A stretch of DNA of 38,914 bases from Firmicutes bacterium CAG:555 (lineage in GTDB: Bacteria; Bacillota; Clostridia; Oscillospirales; Oscillospiraceae). Made by a program: the position numbers and the translations under genes. The stretch is from assembly GCA_000431075.1 (NCBI GenBank), contig HF986915.1:71657-110570 (forward strand), in the 5' to 3' direction. Positions 13,598-22,393 of the stretch are shown piece by piece. A model generated the notes under the pieces. That model was given only the letters and a program-made list of their open reading frames with translations. It did not search any database and was not told where the DNA came from. Numbering within the stretch: the stretch's first letter is position 1; every line of letters begins with the position of its first letter.

Positions 13598-14565
13598 ATC
13601 TCCTTTTTAAGTAGGCGGATATCGCTGCCGAAGAAGGGGAGCTTCGTGAACTCGCCTTCAAGTCGGGAGCATATCTGCGCATTATACCGTTTCAAAAGCT
13701 CGGCATCGGTGAGATTCGTGCTGATAACGGTTTTTTGTCCGTTGACGAGCCTTGTGTTTATAAGCGTGTACAGCGCCGAGACCGCCATGGGCGTGGGCAT
13801 CTCCGTGCCGAGATCGTCGAGTATCATAAGCTCGCAGTCGAGCATACGCTCGACCTTGACGGCGGCGTTTTCGGCGGTCTGGATATCACGGGAAAACTTC
13901 TTGGTCTCGAACGCTTCGAGTGCGCTCGATGCCGTGTCGTAGCACACCGAGTGGCCGTTTTCGGCGACAACCCGGGCAATGCAGGCCGAAAGAAAGGTCT
14001 TGCCCAATCCCGTGCCGCCTTGGAACAATAGATTCATCGAGCGGTCGGAAAAGCTCTGGGCGTACTCACGACAGGTGTCGAACACTATCTCCATGCTCTC
14101 ACGGGCGCTGCCGTAGAGCGAAAGGTCGAATTTTTCAAAGCATTCGTCGCTGTTTTTGAGCAGTGTGCCCAGCTCACGGGTGACCTCGGCGTTGTAAAGC
14201 GCCTTGAGGCACGAGCACATTTTGCCGTTTATATACCCTGTATCACGGCACTTGGGGCAGGAGTAGATATCGTCAAGATAATCCATGGCGTAGCCATGCC
14301 CGACTAAAAGCTCCGCTTTCTTCGCCTGAAGCTCGAGAGATTCGTCCTCAAGCTTCTTGATCGCATCGTTAAGCTCGGCGCCGCCTCTTATCGTAAGCCC
14401 GACAAGCTCCGTCATCTGCGTGCGCAGGCGGGTGTCGATGCGCTCAACTTCCGGTATACGGGAGTATATTTTTTCCTGCCGCAGAAAATGCTCTGCAACA
14501 TTGTCCGCATGTCTGTTTTCAAGTTCCTCTCTGGCTTTCGCCAGCAGCTTTCCGTCCAATGCCAT
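13594..14565 (-). CDS. DnaI/DnaC-like helicase loader ATPase
   Basis: This 323-residue AAA+ ATPase has an N-terminal helical region, a zinc-finger-like segment (YSCPKCRDTGY then CSC), and an ATPase domain. Walker A is GGTGLGKTF at about 181, Walker B is LMILDDLGTE, and sensor-type STNLTDAEL follows. In Firmicutes DnaI loads the replicative helicase with help from DnaB/DnaD proteins. The neighbouring upstream gene encodes a DnaD-domain protein and lies 5 bp away, so the two form a replication-restart/initiation pair. The ribosomal start is consistent with the MALDGKLLAKAREE N-terminus. Confidence 0.9.
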   Translation of the reverse strand: MALDGKLLAKAREELENRHADNVAEHFLRQEKIYSRIPEVERIDTRLRTQMTELVGLTIRGGAELNDAIKKLEDESLELQAKKAELLVGHGYAMDYLDDIYSCPKCRDTGYINGKMCSCLKALYNAEVTRELGTLLKNSDECFEKFDLSLYGSARESMEIVFDTCREYAQSFSDRSMNLLFQGGTGLGKTFLSACIARVVAENGHSVCYDTASSALEAFETKKFSRDIQTAENAAVKVERMLDCELMILDDLGTEMPTPMAVSALYTLINTRLVNGQKTVISTNLTDAELLKRYNAQICSRLEGEFTKLPFFGSDIRLLKKEI

Positions 14566-14570
14566 GTTTT

Positions 14571-15491
14571 TTAACCGTTTTTAACCTTCTTATATATTGA
14601 GCGCAGCCGCTCAAGCTCGTCGCTTGACACCTGACTTTTATGCTCGTTTGCGGGCTTGACCGAAGCAGGACGCTTGTCGTGCTTTGCGACTTCGTCCACG
14701 GTGTGCAGGCCCTTTTCATGCCAGCTGGTGACTATCTTATTCATGTAGCTCCACTTTAGGGAGCCGGTGTTCGTGACCGTGCGGTCGTAGGCCTCCAAAA
14801 GCGTATCAATGTCAAAGCCCATGTCCAGCCATGAGTTTATATACCTCGTCTCCGTCGGGGTAAGCTGCCTGCCCGTGATGCCGAGGGCGGTTTTCACCTC
14901 ACCCTGCTTTGTGCGTCTTTCGGCGGCATTTTTTATATACTCCTCGGCCTGCTCGAGCGTGAGTATCTCCTTGTTCGCCCACGAATACGCCTCCTTTTCG
15001 ATGCTGCGCATCGAGGGCAGCCTGCCGCTGCCGTATTTTGCCGCAAAGGTGTCGATGCAATAGGTCAGCAGCATGAAAATGACATCCGGCGGGAGAGCGA
15101 GAAAATCGTAAATGCCGAACAGCGTCTTTATATCCGATGTCGAGAGCACCCGGCCTAACTTTTGCTGAGCCTCATTCAGCACCGCCTTAAAGCCCGGGTC
15201 TGCGTCCGTGCGCCGGACGATATCCTCCGTTGTGTACTGCGGAAGCTCCTCGGCGGGCAGGGGAATAGACTTCTGAACCTCTTTTTCCGCAAAAAGCTCC
15301 ATCCTGCAAAGCTTTTCGTAAGCGCTGTTTACCTCGGCAAGCGTCAGACACAGCTCACGGGCGGCTCGCTCGGCGTTGAACGCACCGCAGCGGCACAGCC
15401 AGATATAGACAAGCGCAACATTGCCGTCGTGTGCGGCGATGAGCTTGTCCGCAGCCGTGATGCTTATTGAGTTTTGCCCTTTTTCCTGCAT
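14571..15491 (-). CDS. DnaD-domain replication protein
   Basis: This 306-residue protein has an N-terminal winged-helix-like part (about 10-90, ALVYIWLCRCGAFNAERAAR) and two DnaD/DnaB-2 helical repeats (about 110-185 and 205-275). The second includes ITGRQLTPTETRYINSWLDM and LKWSYMNKIVTSW, the YxxxI motif of DnaD domains. Such proteins remodel DNA and help load the helicase. The frame is open to 15569, but the ATG at 15491 is chosen. It has GGGAG 7 nt upstream, and the predicted transcript start (about 15534) excludes the earlier ATG. It heads the operon with the DnaI-like gene. Confidence 0.88.
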   Translation of the reverse strand: MQEKGQNSISITAADKLIAAHDGNVALVYIWLCRCGAFNAERAARELCLTLAEVNSAYEKLCRMELFAEKEVQKSIPLPAEELPQYTTEDIVRRTDADPGFKAVLNEAQQKLGRVLSTSDIKTLFGIYDFLALPPDVIFMLLTYCIDTFAAKYGSGRLPSMRSIEKEAYSWANKEILTLEQAEEYIKNAAERRTKQGEVKTALGITGRQLTPTETRYINSWLDMGFDIDTLLEAYDRTVTNTGSLKWSYMNKIVTSWHEKGLHTVDEVAKHDKRPASVKPANEHKSQVSSDELERLRSIYKKVKNG

Positions 15492-15540
15492 AGTCCGACT
15501 CCCAAGACAACAATTCATGCAAAGTTTACATGCACCACAC

Positions 15541-15569
15541 ATTATAACATCAAATTTGACTTGTAGCAA
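15541..15569 (-). promoter_or_regulatory. Promoter of the DnaD-DnaI-DUF2804-SCP2 operon
   Basis: On the minus strand TTGCTA and TATAAT are 17 nt apart. Its -35 overlaps the -35 of the divergent U32 gene promoter, so the two may interfere with each other. Confidence 0.6.
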
Positions 15570-15590
15570 TAGCCATGTCTGTGGTATAAT
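15561..15590 (+). promoter_or_regulatory. Promoter of the U32-maf-mreCD-PBP2 run
   Basis: TTGTAG and TATAAT are 18 nt apart, with an extended -10 (TGTGG before TATAAT). The predicted start is about 24 nt before the start codon. Confidence 0.6.
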
Positions 15591-15620
15591 ACTTTAATCT
15601 AAAATGGTAGAGGTATGAGT

Positions 15621-17708
15621 ATGCTCGAATTGCTTTCCCCCGCCGGATCGCCGGAAGCGGTGATCGCAGCGGTACAAAACGGCGCAGATGCCGTATATAT
15701 GGGGCTTGGCATCTTCAACGCCCGTCGCGGTGCGAAGAATTTTGACGAGGAGGAGTTCGAAAAGGCGGTCAGATACTGCCGTGTGCGTGACTGCAAGGTC
15801 TATGTCACGATGAACACCCTTGTCGGCGACAGGGAGATGGAAAACGCAGCGGAGCTGGCCCGCCGTGTCTCCGATCTCGGAGCATCGGCGATACTCGTGC
15901 AGGATCTGGGGCTGCTGTCGGTGCTAAGAAGCGCCGTTCCCGATATTCCGCTGCACGCCAGCACTCAGATGAGCATACACAATCTTGCAGGCGTCGAGGC
16001 CGCAGCCGAAATGGGGCTGACGCGTGCGGTGCTTGCCCGTGAGCTGTCGCTTGAGCAGATAAAGTTTATCACGAAGCACTCGCCTATCGAGACCGAGATA
16101 TTCGTCCACGGTGCGCTGTGCTTCTGCCACTCGGGACAGTGCTACATGTCCTCGCTCATCGGCCGCCGCAGCGGCAACCGCGGCATGTGCGCCCAGCCCT
16201 GCCGCATGGAGTATACCATGCCCGGCAGAATGGCCGACAGCCACCCGCTTTCACTCAAGGATAACTGCCTTGTCGAGAGACTTAAGGAAATTGAGGACGC
16301 AGGTGTCGCCTGCGTGAAGATAGAAGGCCGCATGAAGCGCCCGGAGTATTCGGGCCTCGTGACGGGCATTTACTCGAAGATAATAAAGGAAGAGCGTGAG
16401 CCGACGCCGGACGAGCTTACAATGTTGACCGATGCATTTTCCCGTGACGGTTTCACGCAGGGCTATTTTGACGGCGATAAAAAGGATATGTTCGGTGTAA
16501 AGACCGACAATGACAAGGTCGCCGAGAAGCTGTTTGCCGATGTGCGCAGGGCGTATATCGACCGTGAGGAGCGTCGTGTGCCCGTGAAATTTGTCATGGA
16601 CGCAAAGATAGACAAGCCCGTGCAGGCAATAGCCGAGGATAACGACGGACATAAGGTCTATGCCACGGCAAAGGCCGCCGAAAAGGGCATCAGCCAGACA
16701 ACGAGCGCAGACACGGCAAACAAGCAGTTTTACAAAACCGGCGGAACGCCGTATATCTGCGTCGACGCAATGAGCAGAATAGAGCAGGGGGCGTTTTTGC
16801 CGCTTGCGACGGTGAACGAGCTGAGAAGAAAGCTCTTGCATAGCCTTTCCGAGGCTCGCGCCGTGCCGCCCGAGCGCCGCTCTCTCCCCGTGCCGGAAAA
16901 GCCCAAGGGCATTTTGCCGATAGAGGATCCCGTGACTATCTATCAGGTGCGCACGGCAGCCCAGCTTTCGCCGGAGCTTGCTGAGCTCGGGCCCGAGCTT
17001 CTGTATGTCCCGGTTGAGGTGCTGCATGAAAGCACGGAGCCGGTGAAGCCCTTTATCGAAAACGGCACGACGATAGTCGCCGTACTGCCGAGGGTCATAA
17101 CCGACGATCAGGTGATGACGGTGTTCAATATGCTCCGGGACCTCAGGGAGCAGGGCGTTGAGCAGGCGCTCGTCGGCAACATCGGCCATGTGAAGCTTGC
17201 CCGCAAGGCGCACATGAAGATTAGAGCCGACTTCGGCATGAATGTGTTCAATTCCTACACCTTGGATATGGTGCGGCAGATGGATTTCGTGTCCGCCACG
17301 GCATCGTTCGAGCTGCGCATGGCGCAGGTGCGTGACATGGCAAAGAGCATCGATACGGAGCTCATCGTCTACGGCAGACTGCCGCTCATGGTATCCGATC
17401 AGTGCATAATCAGCCGCAGCGAGGGCAGATGCACCTGCCAGAACCCCTCACAGCTGTCCGACCGTATGGGCTCGGTGTTCCCCGTGGTGCGTGAGTTTGA
17501 GCACCGCAATGTCATTTATAACTCAAAGAAGCTCTACCTTGCCGATAAGCGTGACGATATCTACGGTGCGGGGCTTTGGGGCATTCGCCTGATGTTCACG
17601 ACCGAGGGCGCAAAGGAATGCGTTGAGGTCGCAAGGAGCTTCAAGGGCGAAGGCGATTACAGACCGAACGACCTCACAAGAGGTTTGTATTACAGAGGCG
17701 TTGATTGA
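15621..17708 (+). CDS. U32-family peptidase / RlhA-like 23S rRNA C2501 hydroxylation protein
   Basis: This 695-residue protein carries the U32 signature: IFVHGALCFCHSGQCYMSS, then RRSGNRGMCAQPCR, with Cys residues that could hold a metal or Fe-S centre. The N-terminus MLELLSPAGSPEAVIAAV is typical. The long middle/C-terminal region fits DUF3656, which separates the RlhA/YdcP type from short U32 proteins. In E. coli RlhA is needed for hydroxylation of C2501 in 23S rRNA; peptidase activity is not established for this subgroup. The ATG at 15621 is preferred to 15615 because AGAGGT would abut the earlier one. maf starts 1 bp after its stop. Confidence 0.88.
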   Translation: MLELLSPAGSPEAVIAAVQNGADAVYMGLGIFNARRGAKNFDEEEFEKAVRYCRVRDCKVYVTMNTLVGDREMENAAELARRVSDLGASAILVQDLGLLSVLRSAVPDIPLHASTQMSIHNLAGVEAAAEMGLTRAVLARELSLEQIKFITKHSPIETEIFVHGALCFCHSGQCYMSSLIGRRSGNRGMCAQPCRMEYTMPGRMADSHPLSLKDNCLVERLKEIEDAGVACVKIEGRMKRPEYSGLVTGIYSKIIKEEREPTPDELTMLTDAFSRDGFTQGYFDGDKKDMFGVKTDNDKVAEKLFADVRRAYIDREERRVPVKFVMDAKIDKPVQAIAEDNDGHKVYATAKAAEKGISQTTSADTANKQFYKTGGTPYICVDAMSRIEQGAFLPLATVNELRRKLLHSLSEARAVPPERRSLPVPEKPKGILPIEDPVTIYQVRTAAQLSPELAELGPELLYVPVEVLHESTEPVKPFIENGTTIVAVLPRVITDDQVMTVFNMLRDLREQGVEQALVGNIGHVKLARKAHMKIRADFGMNVFNSYTLDMVRQMDFVSATASFELRMAQVRDMAKSIDTELIVYGRLPLMVSDQCIISRSEGRCTCQNPSQLSDRMGSVFPVVREFEHRNVIYNSKKLYLADKRDDIYGAGLWGIRLMFTTEGAKECVEVARSFKGEGDYRPNDLTRGLYYRGVD

Positions 17709-17709
17709 T

Positions 17710-18282
17710 ATGAAAATTGTTTTGGCATCCGGCTCGCCGAGACGCAGAGAGCTGCTTTTTGTCGTCGGTGTTAAGGATTTTGAGGTTTGCCCGGCCGAGG
17801 GCGAGGAAAAGACCGAGGCAGGACTTGCACCAAGTGAGATAGTAAAGAGCCTTTCCGCTGCAAAGGCACGGGAGGTCGCCGCAAAATTTGACGGCGATAC
17901 CGTCATCATCGCCGCCGACACCATCGTGTGGGCGGAAGGCCGGGTGCTCGGCAAGCCGCACGGCGAGGATGAAGCGTTTAAAATGCTCAAAGCGCTCTCC
18001 GGCAAGACCCACGAGGTCTACACCGGCATAACGCTCATAAAGGGCGGCGAAGCTTTAAGCTGCGCCGAGTGCACGAAGGTCGAGTTCCGCGAGCTTAACG
18101 ATGATGAGATAAACGCCTATATCGCCACGGGCGAGCCTATGGACAAGGCCGGAGCCTACGGCATACAGGGTAAGGCATCGCTCATGGTCAAAAAGATCGA
18201 CGGTGACTATTTCAATGTTGTCGGGCTGCCGCTGTGCCTGCTCGGTCAAATGCTTAAACAAATTGGAGTGCGTCTGTTGTGA
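17710..18282 (+). CDS. maf: Maf-family nucleoside triphosphate pyrophosphatase
   Basis: This 190-residue protein has the Maf signature LASGSPRRRELL near the N-terminus, ADTIVWAEGRVLGKP at about 75-90 and YTGITLI. Maf proteins hydrolyse dTTP/UTP or modified nucleotides to monophosphates and have been linked to septum inhibition. The frame is open further upstream inside the U32 gene; the ATG at 17710 starts the conserved domain and follows the U32 stop by one base. It overlaps the mreC GTG start by 4 bp. Its placement before mreCD is a well-known Firmicute order. Confidence 0.93.
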   Translation: MKIVLASGSPRRRELLFVVGVKDFEVCPAEGEEKTEAGLAPSEIVKSLSAAKAREVAAKFDGDTVIIAADTIVWAEGRVLGKPHGEDEAFKMLKALSGKTHEVYTGITLIKGGEALSCAECTKVEFRELNDDEINAYIATGEPMDKAGAYGIQGKASLMVKKIDGDYFNVVGLPLCLLGQMLKQIGVRLL

Positions 18283-19127
18283 ATGTAAAACGGTATCTTA
18301 AGAAAAACGGAATAAAGATAGGAGCGATAGTTCTGGTCATCGCACTCATCGCCGGCCTCAGTTCCTATCTGCTGAAGGGCAAAGCCGGCCTTGTGCAGAA
18401 CATGACGGGGGCGGTGAAAGCACCCGTGCAGAGGATAGTAAGCTCCATGGCCGAATGGCTCGAGGGACTTTACGGCTATATCTACGAGTACGACCAGCTC
18501 CAAGCCGAGAACGAGCGTCTGCGTGAGGCGCTGACCGAGGCTCAGGAGGAGGCACGTAACGGCAAGTCCGCCGTTGAGGAGAATGCCCGTCTGCGCAAGC
18601 TGCTCGACTTCAAGGAAAAGCACAGCGACATGACGCTTGAGCCTGCAAAGGTCATCTCATGGACAAGCTCCAACTGGTCAAGCTCGTTTAACATCAGCAA
18701 GGGTACGAGCAGCGATATCGCCGTCGGAGACAGCGTTATCACCGAGTACGGCGTTTTGGTCGGGCAGGTCGTTGAGGTCGGAACCGGCTGGGCGACCGTG
18801 CGAACGGTCATCGATATAAATACCAACATCGGTGCATTCGTTTCCGAAAACGGCTCTGCGGGCATGATGGTCGGCGACTTTGCCCTCATGCAGGAGGGCA
18901 GCGCAAAGATGACCTACCTTGCCGACGGTGCGCAGATATTCAGCGGCGACACGGTCATGACCTCAGGCGCAGGCGGTGCATTTCCGCAGGGACTTGTCAT
19001 CGGCACTATAAGCTCCGTTCAGACGGAGGCCGGCGGTCAGGTCGAGTACGGCATCATAAAGCCCGGCTGCGATCTCAACGCACTCGTTCAGGTGTATGTC
19101 GTAAAAGAATTTGAAGTGGTGGAGTAA
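18279..19127 (+). CDS. mreC: Rod shape-determining protein MreC
   Basis: This 282-residue membrane-anchored protein has a cytoplasmic basic N-terminus, one membrane helix (about 12-32), a coiled coil (about 65-105, QLQAENERLREALTEAQEEA) and a beta-rich extracellular domain. That domain contains SWTSSNWSSSFNISKG and GLVIGTISSV, typical of MreC. MreC scaffolds the elongation complex with MreD and PBP2. The start is GTG, overlapping the maf stop (GTGA). mreD follows with no gap. Confidence 0.93.
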   Translation: MNVKRYLKKNGIKIGAIVLVIALIAGLSSYLLKGKAGLVQNMTGAVKAPVQRIVSSMAEWLEGLYGYIYEYDQLQAENERLREALTEAQEEARNGKSAVEENARLRKLLDFKEKHSDMTLEPAKVISWTSSNWSSSFNISKGTSSDIAVGDSVITEYGVLVGQVVEVGTGWATVRTVIDINTNIGAFVSENGSAGMMVGDFALMQEGSAKMTYLADGAQIFSGDTVMTSGAGGAFPQGLVIGTISSVQTEAGGQVEYGIIKPGCDLNALVQVYVVKEFEVVE

Positions 19128-19625
19128 TTGTTAAACAGGATAGATTTTAAAAAATTGCGTGTATTCCTGGAATATGCGGTATATCTTCTGCTTGCAATGC
19201 TGCTGCAGGGTCTGCTGTTTTCCCGACTCAGCATATTCGGAGTCAAGGGCTTTGTGCTGCCTGCCGCCGTTGTTGCCGCCGGAATGTATCTCGGCGGCAT
19301 GCGTGGTGCGGTGTTCGGGATATGCCTCGGCCTCGTGACCGACATGAGCTACACCGAGAGCAGCTTCATGTACACGATAGTTTTTGCGCTTATAGGCTTC
19401 GGAGCAGGCTTTGCCTCGGAGTTTTATATAAACAAGAGTTTCCTCGTGTTCATGGTCATGAGCGTTATCGCCGTGCTGCTGTCCGGACTTGCGCAGTATC
19501 TTGCCGCCGTCATCTTCGGCGGGGCGGAGCTCGTTCAGGGCATCGTCACCGTGCTTTTGCAGACGGCACTGTCCATACCGCCGATGGCACTTTTGTATTT
19601 ACCGTTTAGAAACCATAAAGACTAA
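19128..19625 (+). CDS. mreD: Rod shape-determining protein MreD
   Basis: This 165-residue polytopic membrane protein has five or six hydrophobic helices and fits the usual MreD size. It starts with TTG immediately after the mreC stop, with GGTGGAG just upstream overlapping the end of mreC. The segment FSRLSIFGVKGFVLPAAVV and the C-terminal LLYLPFR are consistent with MreD. It works with MreC and PBP2 in lateral wall synthesis. Confidence 0.88.
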   Translation: MLNRIDFKKLRVFLEYAVYLLLAMLLQGLLFSRLSIFGVKGFVLPAAVVAAGMYLGGMRGAVFGICLGLVTDMSYTESSFMYTIVFALIGFGAGFASEFYINKSFLVFMVMSVIAVLLSGLAQYLAAVIFGGAELVQGIVTVLLQTALSIPPMALLYLPFRNHKD

Positions 19626-19640
19626 GATAAAGATCAGCCA

Positions 19641-21815
19641 ATGAATACTATCAAAAAAGACAGATTGATAATCCTGACGGCGGTGTTTGCAATACTGCTC
19701 GTTGTTTACCTCGTTTTTCTGTATAAATTGCAGATAATCGAGGGCGAGGCATATTACAAGGAAAGCCGTAATCAGCAGGTCACGACCTCAACGGTCGTTG
19801 CGGCAAGAGGCAATATCCTCGACCGCTACGGCCGAGTTATCGTGTCCAATAAGTCAAGCTACGACCTCACGATAAACGAAAGCGAGCTTTTCCCGTCGGA
19901 CGACAGCGTCGACTCTAATGCGACGATACTAAAGCTCGTCAAGCTTATCCGCGAGTACGGCGAGGACTATATAGACGAGCTTCCGATAACCACCGAGCCT
20001 CCGTTTGAGTATACCGAGATATCCGATACCGACAAGGCCCGCCTGCAGGCGTATATGAAGACGAACAAGGTCGATGAAAACGCAACGGCAGTCGAGCTTT
20101 TGTCGAGCATGCGCACAAGGTATAAGATAGACAGCAACTATTCCGCCGAGGAGGCAAGGATAATTGCCGGCATACGCTATGCAGTCAATGTCCGCTATCT
20201 CATAAACACCTCGGACTATGTCTTGGTTCAGGATGCGGATATGAAGCTGATAAGCATTATCCGTGAGAACAATATGCTCGGCGTCAATGTAAAGGAGTCG
20301 TTCGTACGAGGCTACAACACGACATATGCCGCACATATTCTGGGATATGTCGGTCTTATGAACGATGCGGAATACGAAAAATATGCCGAATTAGGATATT
20401 CGGGCGATGCAAAGGTCGGCAAGTCCGGCGTTGAGTACGCCTTTGAAAAGTACCTGCACGGCACCAACGGCACGGTGCAGGTCACAAGCGCCGCCGACGG
20501 CACGATAATTTCAAAAACCTACACCACCGAGCCGAAGCCGGGCAACAATGTGTATCTTACAATAGATATTGCCCTTCAGGAGGCGACCGAGCGTGCCTTG
20601 GCCGCCACCGTCAACACCCTGCGTGCCGAGCGCGGCTACGATATAAGCGAGGATCTTCTCGGCAACGACAAGGAGGAGAAAGTCACCCCGACGCCGACCC
20701 CCACCCCCACTCCGACACCGTCAGGTCAGGACGGCGAAGATGAAAAGGAGAAGATCGATGACGAGATAACCGGTGCAGGTGCGGTCGTGGTCGATGTCAA
20801 GACCGGCGAACCGCTTGCCATAGCCAGTTGGCCGACTTACAATACCTCGACGATGCTCGAAAACTACTCGAAGCTTTTGACGGCAAAATATTCGCCGTTG
20901 TTTAACCGGGCACTTCAGGGCACCTACGCTCCGGGCTCGACCTTCAAGCCCTGCACGGCGATTGCCGGACTTACCGAAAAGACCATAAGCACCAGTACAC
21001 GCATCAAGTGTACCGGCGTTTACACCAAGTATGCGGCTCAGGGCTACGCACCTCAGTGCTGGATCTACGCCTCACACCTTACGCATGGCTCCGACAATGT
21101 CACCGAAGCTCTGCGAGATTCATGCAATATCTTCTTCTACACCGTCGGCAACAACCTCGGCATTGATAAGCTGGAAAAGTACGCAAGGCAGTTCGGCCTC
21201 GGCGAGAGCACCGGCATCGAGCTATATGAGGAGACCGGCAACATGTCCAACAGGGCAAACCACTATGAATACGCAGGTACGGAATGGGTCGTCGGCGATA
21301 CGCTTCAGGCCGCCATCGGTCAGGCAGACAGCATCTTCACTCCGCTTCAGCTTGCGGAGTATTGCGCAGCAATCGCAAACAATGGTCAACGCCACTCGGC
21401 GTCCATCCTTAAAGAGGCCCGCAGCTACGACTACTCCGAAAAGATCGTGCAGCGCACGGAAGAAGTGCTGAGCACCGTCAAGACCGAGGACTATAACTGG
21501 AATGCCGTCCACAAGGGCATGGAGCTCGTTGCAAAGCACCCCGACGGCTCGGCTTATGCCACATTCTATAATTACGGCGCTTCGACCGTTGCCTGTAAGA
21601 CCGGCACGGCGCAGAAGGGCGAGAATATCACCAATGACGGTATCTTCATATGCTTTGCACCCGTCGAAGACCCCGAGATAGCCATTGCCGTCGTCATCGA
21701 GCGTGGCCAGTCCGGTTCAAGATGCGCCCCCGTTGCCCGCAGCATTCTTGAGACCTACTTCAGCATCAAGAGCGCAAGCGATGTAACCGAGACAGAGGGC
21801 TCGCTTTTGAAGTGA
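19641..21815 (+). CDS. Penicillin-binding protein 2-type transpeptidase (elongasome)
   Basis: This 724-residue class B PBP has one N-terminal membrane helix (about 10-29), the dimerisation region with AARGNILDRYGRVI, and the transpeptidase domain. Catalytic motifs are STFK (in GTYAPGSTFKPCTAI, about 434), SCN (RDSCNIFFYTVGN) and KTGT (ACKTGTAQKG). Position after mreCD points to the cell-elongation enzyme (MrdA/PbpA class). An unusual Thr-Pro repeat of about 12 residues plus an acidic stretch (about 350-372) is inserted between QEATERAL-type sequence and GAGAVVVDVKTGEPLA. No mreB or rodA is in the window. The ribosome site is weak, so coupling to mreD is likely. Confidence 0.92.
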   Translation: MNTIKKDRLIILTAVFAILLVVYLVFLYKLQIIEGEAYYKESRNQQVTTSTVVAARGNILDRYGRVIVSNKSSYDLTINESELFPSDDSVDSNATILKLVKLIREYGEDYIDELPITTEPPFEYTEISDTDKARLQAYMKTNKVDENATAVELLSSMRTRYKIDSNYSAEEARIIAGIRYAVNVRYLINTSDYVLVQDADMKLISIIRENNMLGVNVKESFVRGYNTTYAAHILGYVGLMNDAEYEKYAELGYSGDAKVGKSGVEYAFEKYLHGTNGTVQVTSAADGTIISKTYTTEPKPGNNVYLTIDIALQEATERALAATVNTLRAERGYDISEDLLGNDKEEKVTPTPTPTPTPTPSGQDGEDEKEKIDDEITGAGAVVVDVKTGEPLAIASWPTYNTSTMLENYSKLLTAKYSPLFNRALQGTYAPGSTFKPCTAIAGLTEKTISTSTRIKCTGVYTKYAAQGYAPQCWIYASHLTHGSDNVTEALRDSCNIFFYTVGNNLGIDKLEKYARQFGLGESTGIELYEETGNMSNRANHYEYAGTEWVVGDTLQAAIGQADSIFTPLQLAEYCAAIANNGQRHSASILKEARSYDYSEKIVQRTEEVLSTVKTEDYNWNAVHKGMELVAKHPDGSAYATFYNYGASTVACKTGTAQKGENITNDGIFICFAPVEDPEIAIAVVIERGQSGSRCAPVARSILETYFSIKSASDVTETEGSLLK

Positions 21816-21832
21816 TTTTTTGCCGAAAGGCA

Positions 21833-21861
21833 TTGAAACACAGTGAATAATTGTTTATAAT
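21833..21861 (+). promoter_or_regulatory. Promoter of mgsA
   Basis: TTGAAA and a perfect TATAAT are separated by 17 nt, 33 nt before the chosen start codon. Confidence 0.75.
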
Positions 21862-21893
21862 GTACCACAGTACGATCGGAATGGAGGATGATT

Positions 21894-22298
21894 ATGAATA
21901 TTGCATTGATGGCACACGACAGAAAAAAAGAATTGATGGTTCAGTTCTGTATAGCCTATTGCGGTATTTTGGCCGAGCACTCCGTTTGTGCGACAAATAC
22001 CACCGGCAAGCTCGTGTCGGAGGCTACGGGACTGCCCGTGACGCTGTATATGCACGCCGATCAGGGCGGCGCACAGCAGATAGGCGCAAGAATAGCGTAC
22101 AACGAGATAGACCTCGTTTTGTTCTTCTGCGACCCGTCCAACCCCTCGGGCTTTGACGATATCAACAAGATAGAGCGCCTGTGCGACCAGTATCAGATAC
22201 CGTTTGCCACCAACGCCGCAACGGCGGAGGTGCTCGTGCAGGGACTGCGCCGAGGCGACCTCGACTGGCGCAATATCGTTAATCCCAAGCGCAAATAA
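21894..22298 (+). CDS. mgsA: Methylglyoxal synthase
   Basis: This 134-residue protein converts dihydroxyacetone phosphate to methylglyoxal and phosphate, a bypass of lower glycolysis under phosphate limitation. It shows ALMAHDRKK (catalytic region), the TNTTGKL phosphate-binding motif, ADQGGAQQIGARIA, LVLFFCDPSNP and the C-terminal FATNAATAEVL. The ATG at 21894 is chosen over 21888 because GGAGG abuts the earlier one but sits 6 nt from the later one. It has its own promoter. Two perfect hairpins follow before hisS. Confidence 0.95.
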   Translation: MNIALMAHDRKKELMVQFCIAYCGILAEHSVCATNTTGKLVSEATGLPVTLYMHADQGGAQQIGARIAYNEIDLVLFFCDPSNPSGFDDINKIERLCDQYQIPFATNAATAEVLVQGLRRGDLDWRNIVNPKRK

Positions 22299-22320
22299 GA
22301 GTAAAAAAACTATCATGCGG

Positions 22321-22352
22321 ATGCTGTTATTCCGTTTTCGGAATAACAGCAT
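22321..22352 (+). terminator. Perfect hairpin A between mgsA and hisS
   Basis: A 14-bp perfect stem (ATGCTGTTATTCCG and its complement) has a TTTT loop. It is followed by TTGAAAG rather than a T run, so it is a weak terminator by the usual criteria. It may instead act as a processing or stability element of a mgsA-hisS transcript. Confidence 0.5.
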
Positions 22353-22356
22353 TTGA

Positions 22357-22393
22357 AAGTTGACGGGAGTCGAACTCCCGTCAACTTAAGTTG
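22357..22393 (+). promoter_or_regulatory. Perfect hairpin B and overlapping palindrome just before hisS
   Basis: A 14-bp perfect stem (AAGTTGACGGGAGT and its complement) has a 3-nt CGA centre. Its right arm continues into the palindrome CAACTTAAGTTG (22382-22393), so two folds are mutually exclusive. The second ends 2 nt before the AAAGGA ribosome site of hisS. No T run follows. It is not a tRNA arm. Confidence 0.5.

Noticed and set aside
15491..15569. Cys-rich N-terminal extension of the DnaD protein
   Set aside because: The predicted promoter start lies inside this stretch and a good ribosome site serves the ATG at 15491.
22357..22387. tRNA T-arm or tRNA remnant
   Set aside because: The GGGAGTTCGACTCCC-like sequence on the minus strand recalls a T-arm. 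The fully palindromic 14-bp stem leaves no 7-nt T-loop, and there are no other arms.
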